Source of the DNA: Bacteroidota bacterium
GTDB lineage: Bacteria > Bacteroidota > Bacteroidia > Chitinophagales > Chitinophagaceae
DNA: 5,949 nucleotides
Assembly: GCA_023412975.1 (NCBI GenBank)
Contig: JAEZRB010000060.1
Coordinates: forward strand, 1 to 5,949
Direction: 5' to 3'
Made by a program: the position numbers and the translations under genes. The notes below the pieces were generated by a model. The model worked only from the letters and a program-made list of their open reading frames with translations. It made no database searches and was not told where the DNA came from. Below are positions 4,383-5,949 of this stretch, one piece after another; position 1 is the stretch's first letter, and each line of letters starts with the position of its first letter.

Positions 4383-5949
4383 ATGACGATCTCGTATAAA
4401 TGGCTGAGTGAATACCTCCCGGTGGCTATTGAGCCCGAAAGACTTAGCCGCATTCTCACTTCAATAGGCCTGGAAGTGGAAAGCATGGACAAATATGAAG
4501 AAGTTCGCGGTGGACTAAAAGGCCTCGTGATTGGCGAAGTGCTTAACACAGAAAAACATCCGAACGCCGACAAATTAACCCTCACACGTGTAGATATAGG
4601 CAATGGAGAACCGCTCCAAATCGTTTGCGGCGCGCCTAATGTTGCTGCAGGTCAGAAAGTAGTGGTTGCCCCGGTCGGTACCACTATATATCCTGCCAGC
4701 GGTGATCCTCTCACCATGAAGGTCGCCAAGATCCGTAGCGTTGAAAGTTATGGGATGATCTGTGCGGAAGACGAGATCGGCCTGGGCGATTCACATGCAG
4801 GTATCATGGTTTTGCCAAAAGATGCGAAAGTCGGTTCCAGCGCAGTTGAGTTTTTCAAACCATATGAAGACTGGATCTATGAAATTGGACTCACACCCAA
4901 CAGGATGGACGCCATGAGTCACTGGGGTGTAGCCCGCGATGTATGCGCGTATTTATCGCACCATGATAAAAAAGGAACTAAACCCAAGCTTCCTTATAGT
5001 AATGGGTTTAAAGCCGATAATGTATCATTTCCCATTGAAGTGAGTGTTGAGAATCTCGCTGCCTGTCCCCGTTATTCAGGTGTAAGTCTTAGCAATCTCA
5101 CGATCGCCGAGTCTCCACGCTGGTTGCAGCAAAAACTAAAGGCAATTGGCCAACGGCCAATCAATAATATTGTTGACATCACCAACTATATACAGCACGA
5201 AACCGGTCAGCCCCTGCATGCCTTCGACATCGATGCTATCACCGGTGGTAAGATTATCGTCAAAAATCTGCCGGCAGGTTCGAAGTTTGTCACACTGGAT
5301 GAAAAGGAAAGAAAACTTACAGCAGATGACCTGATGATCTGCAATGAAAAAGAGGGCATGTGTATCGCAGGTGTGTTTGGAGGCCTGCATAGTGGTGTAA
5401 CAAAAACTACTAAAAACATTTTCCTGGAAAGCGCCTGTTTTGACCCTGTATCCATTCGTAAAACTTCTTTTGGGCATGGATTAAGAACCGATGCCGCTTC
5501 AAGATTTGAAAAAGGAACTGATATTTCGGCCACAGTGAATGTGTTGAAAAGAGCTGCGCTGATGATCAGGGAAATTTGTGGCGGCGAGATTGCTTCGGAG
5601 ATCATCGATGTATACCCCGATCCAAAGCAAAAAGCCGAGGTTTCACTCAAGTATCATTACCTGAAAAAACTTAGCGGCAAAAATTATCATCCCGACGCGG
5701 TTAAAACTATCCTCGGCAGCCTTGGATTTGAAATTGTAAAAGAAGGCATTGATGAAATTCGTGTAGCGGTTCCTTTTCATAAGCCCGACATCAGCCTGCC
5801 TGCCGATCTCGTGGAAGAAATTCTGCGTATCGATGGACTTGATAATGTCGTCATTCCGGAAGCGATCACCATCACCCCTGCAGTTGAACAAAACTTCGCG
5901 ATAGAATCATACAGGGAAAAGACTGCGGATTACCTCGTGGGCTTGGGCT
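4383..5949 (+). CDS. pheT: Phenylalanyl-tRNA synthetase beta subunit (3' end outside window)
   Basis: The reading frame is open from the ATG at 4383 to the window edge (522 codons plus one base). Family members are about 800 residues, so roughly the last third is missing. PheT pairs with PheS as an alpha2beta2 enzyme charging tRNA-Phe in the cytoplasm. It supplies tRNA binding and editing of mischarged Tyr-tRNA-Phe. In order: N-terminal helix (SYKWLSEYLP, 4-13); EMAP/OB-type tRNA-binding domain (about 42-155, with HPNADKL 59-65 and CGAPN 82-86); TPNRMD (171-176); B3/B4 editing domain (about 215-390, with NNIVDITNY 261-269, GQPLHAFD 275-282, GGLHSGV 333-339); HGLRTDAASRFEKG (365-378); B5 domain (about 415-490, with DLVEEILRIDG 475-485); then the start of the catalytic-like core (YLVGLG, 517-522). 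At position 335 a Leu stands where E. coli PheT has the editing-site Glu. The ATG follows an A-rich AAGCAAGCAAG stretch with no Shine-Dalgarno motif. No pheS is in view. Confidence 0.97.
   Translation, partial: MTISYKWLSEYLPVAIEPERLSRILTSIGLEVESMDKYEEVRGGLKGLVIGEVLNTEKHPNADKLTLTRVDIGNGEPLQIVCGAPNVAAGQKVVVAPVGTTIYPASGDPLTMKVAKIRSVESYGMICAEDEIGLGDSHAGIMVLPKDAKVGSSAVEFFKPYEDWIYEIGLTPNRMDAMSHWGVARDVCAYLSHHDKKGTKPKLPYSNGFKADNVSFPIEVSVENLAACPRYSGVSLSNLTIAESPRWLQQKLKAIGQRPINNIVDITNYIQHETGQPLHAFDIDAITGGKIIVKNLPAGSKFVTLDEKERKLTADDLMICNEKEGMCIAGVFGGLHSGVTKTTKNIFLESACFDPVSIRKTSFGHGLRTDAASRFEKGTDISATVNVLKRAALMIREICGGEIASEIIDVYPDPKQKAEVSLKYHYLKKLSGKNYHPDAVKTILGSLGFEIVKEGIDEIRVAVPFHKPDISLPADLVEEILRIDGLDNVVIPEAITITPAVEQNFAIESYREKTADYLVGLG

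Noticed and set aside
3998..4603. 201-codon open frame antisense to the patatin end and pheT start
   Set aside because: It runs across two well-supported genes and their intergenic gap, and its translation has no recognisable motif.
5207..5650. 147-codon open frame antisense to pheT
   Set aside because: Shadow of the strongly supported pheT frame.

Overview
The window looks like chromosomal housekeeping DNA from a member of the Bacteroidota, most plausibly a Chitinophagaceae-type genome. This placement is inference. It rests on start codons with no Shine-Dalgarno motif and A/T-rich leaders, a candidate promoter of the Bacteroidota TAnnTTTG type, the long-tailed DnaB, and the character of PheT and RsmE. 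No marker gene fixes the genus.

Layout, left to right. Positions 15-68 hold a degenerate hexamer tandem array (CCTCAA; TTGAGG on the minus strand) that runs into the 3' end of the first gene. Two minus-strand genes follow, 27 bp apart and probably one transcript: dnaB (809-2365, replicative helicase, transcribed first) and rsmE (65-781, 16S rRNA m3U1498 methyltransferase). A 396-bp divergent intergenic region (2366-2761) is AT-rich. It contains one perfect DnaA box (2576-2584), a 12-bp perfect palindrome (2610-2621) and a 13-bp near-palindrome (2698-2710). On the plus strand comes a patatin-like phospholipase (2762-4273) whose catalytic domain is split by a basic helix and a two-segment membrane hairpin. 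After a 109-bp gap comes pheT (4383 to the window end, beta subunit of phenylalanyl-tRNA synthetase). It is cut by the window edge after 522 codons.

The genes serve replication (dnaB), ribosome maturation (rsmE), tRNA charging (pheT) and probably membrane lipid hydrolysis (the patatin). They do not form one pathway. I see no mobile element, CRISPR array, tRNA, rRNA, defence cassette or other obviously novel multi-gene system. The points most worth a second look are molecular details: an SSB-like acidic tip on the DnaB C-terminus, the DnaA box upstream of dnaB, the membrane hairpin inside the patatin fold, a Glu-to-Leu change at a predicted PheT editing-site position, and the stacked in-frame stop codons made by the hexamer array after rsmE.
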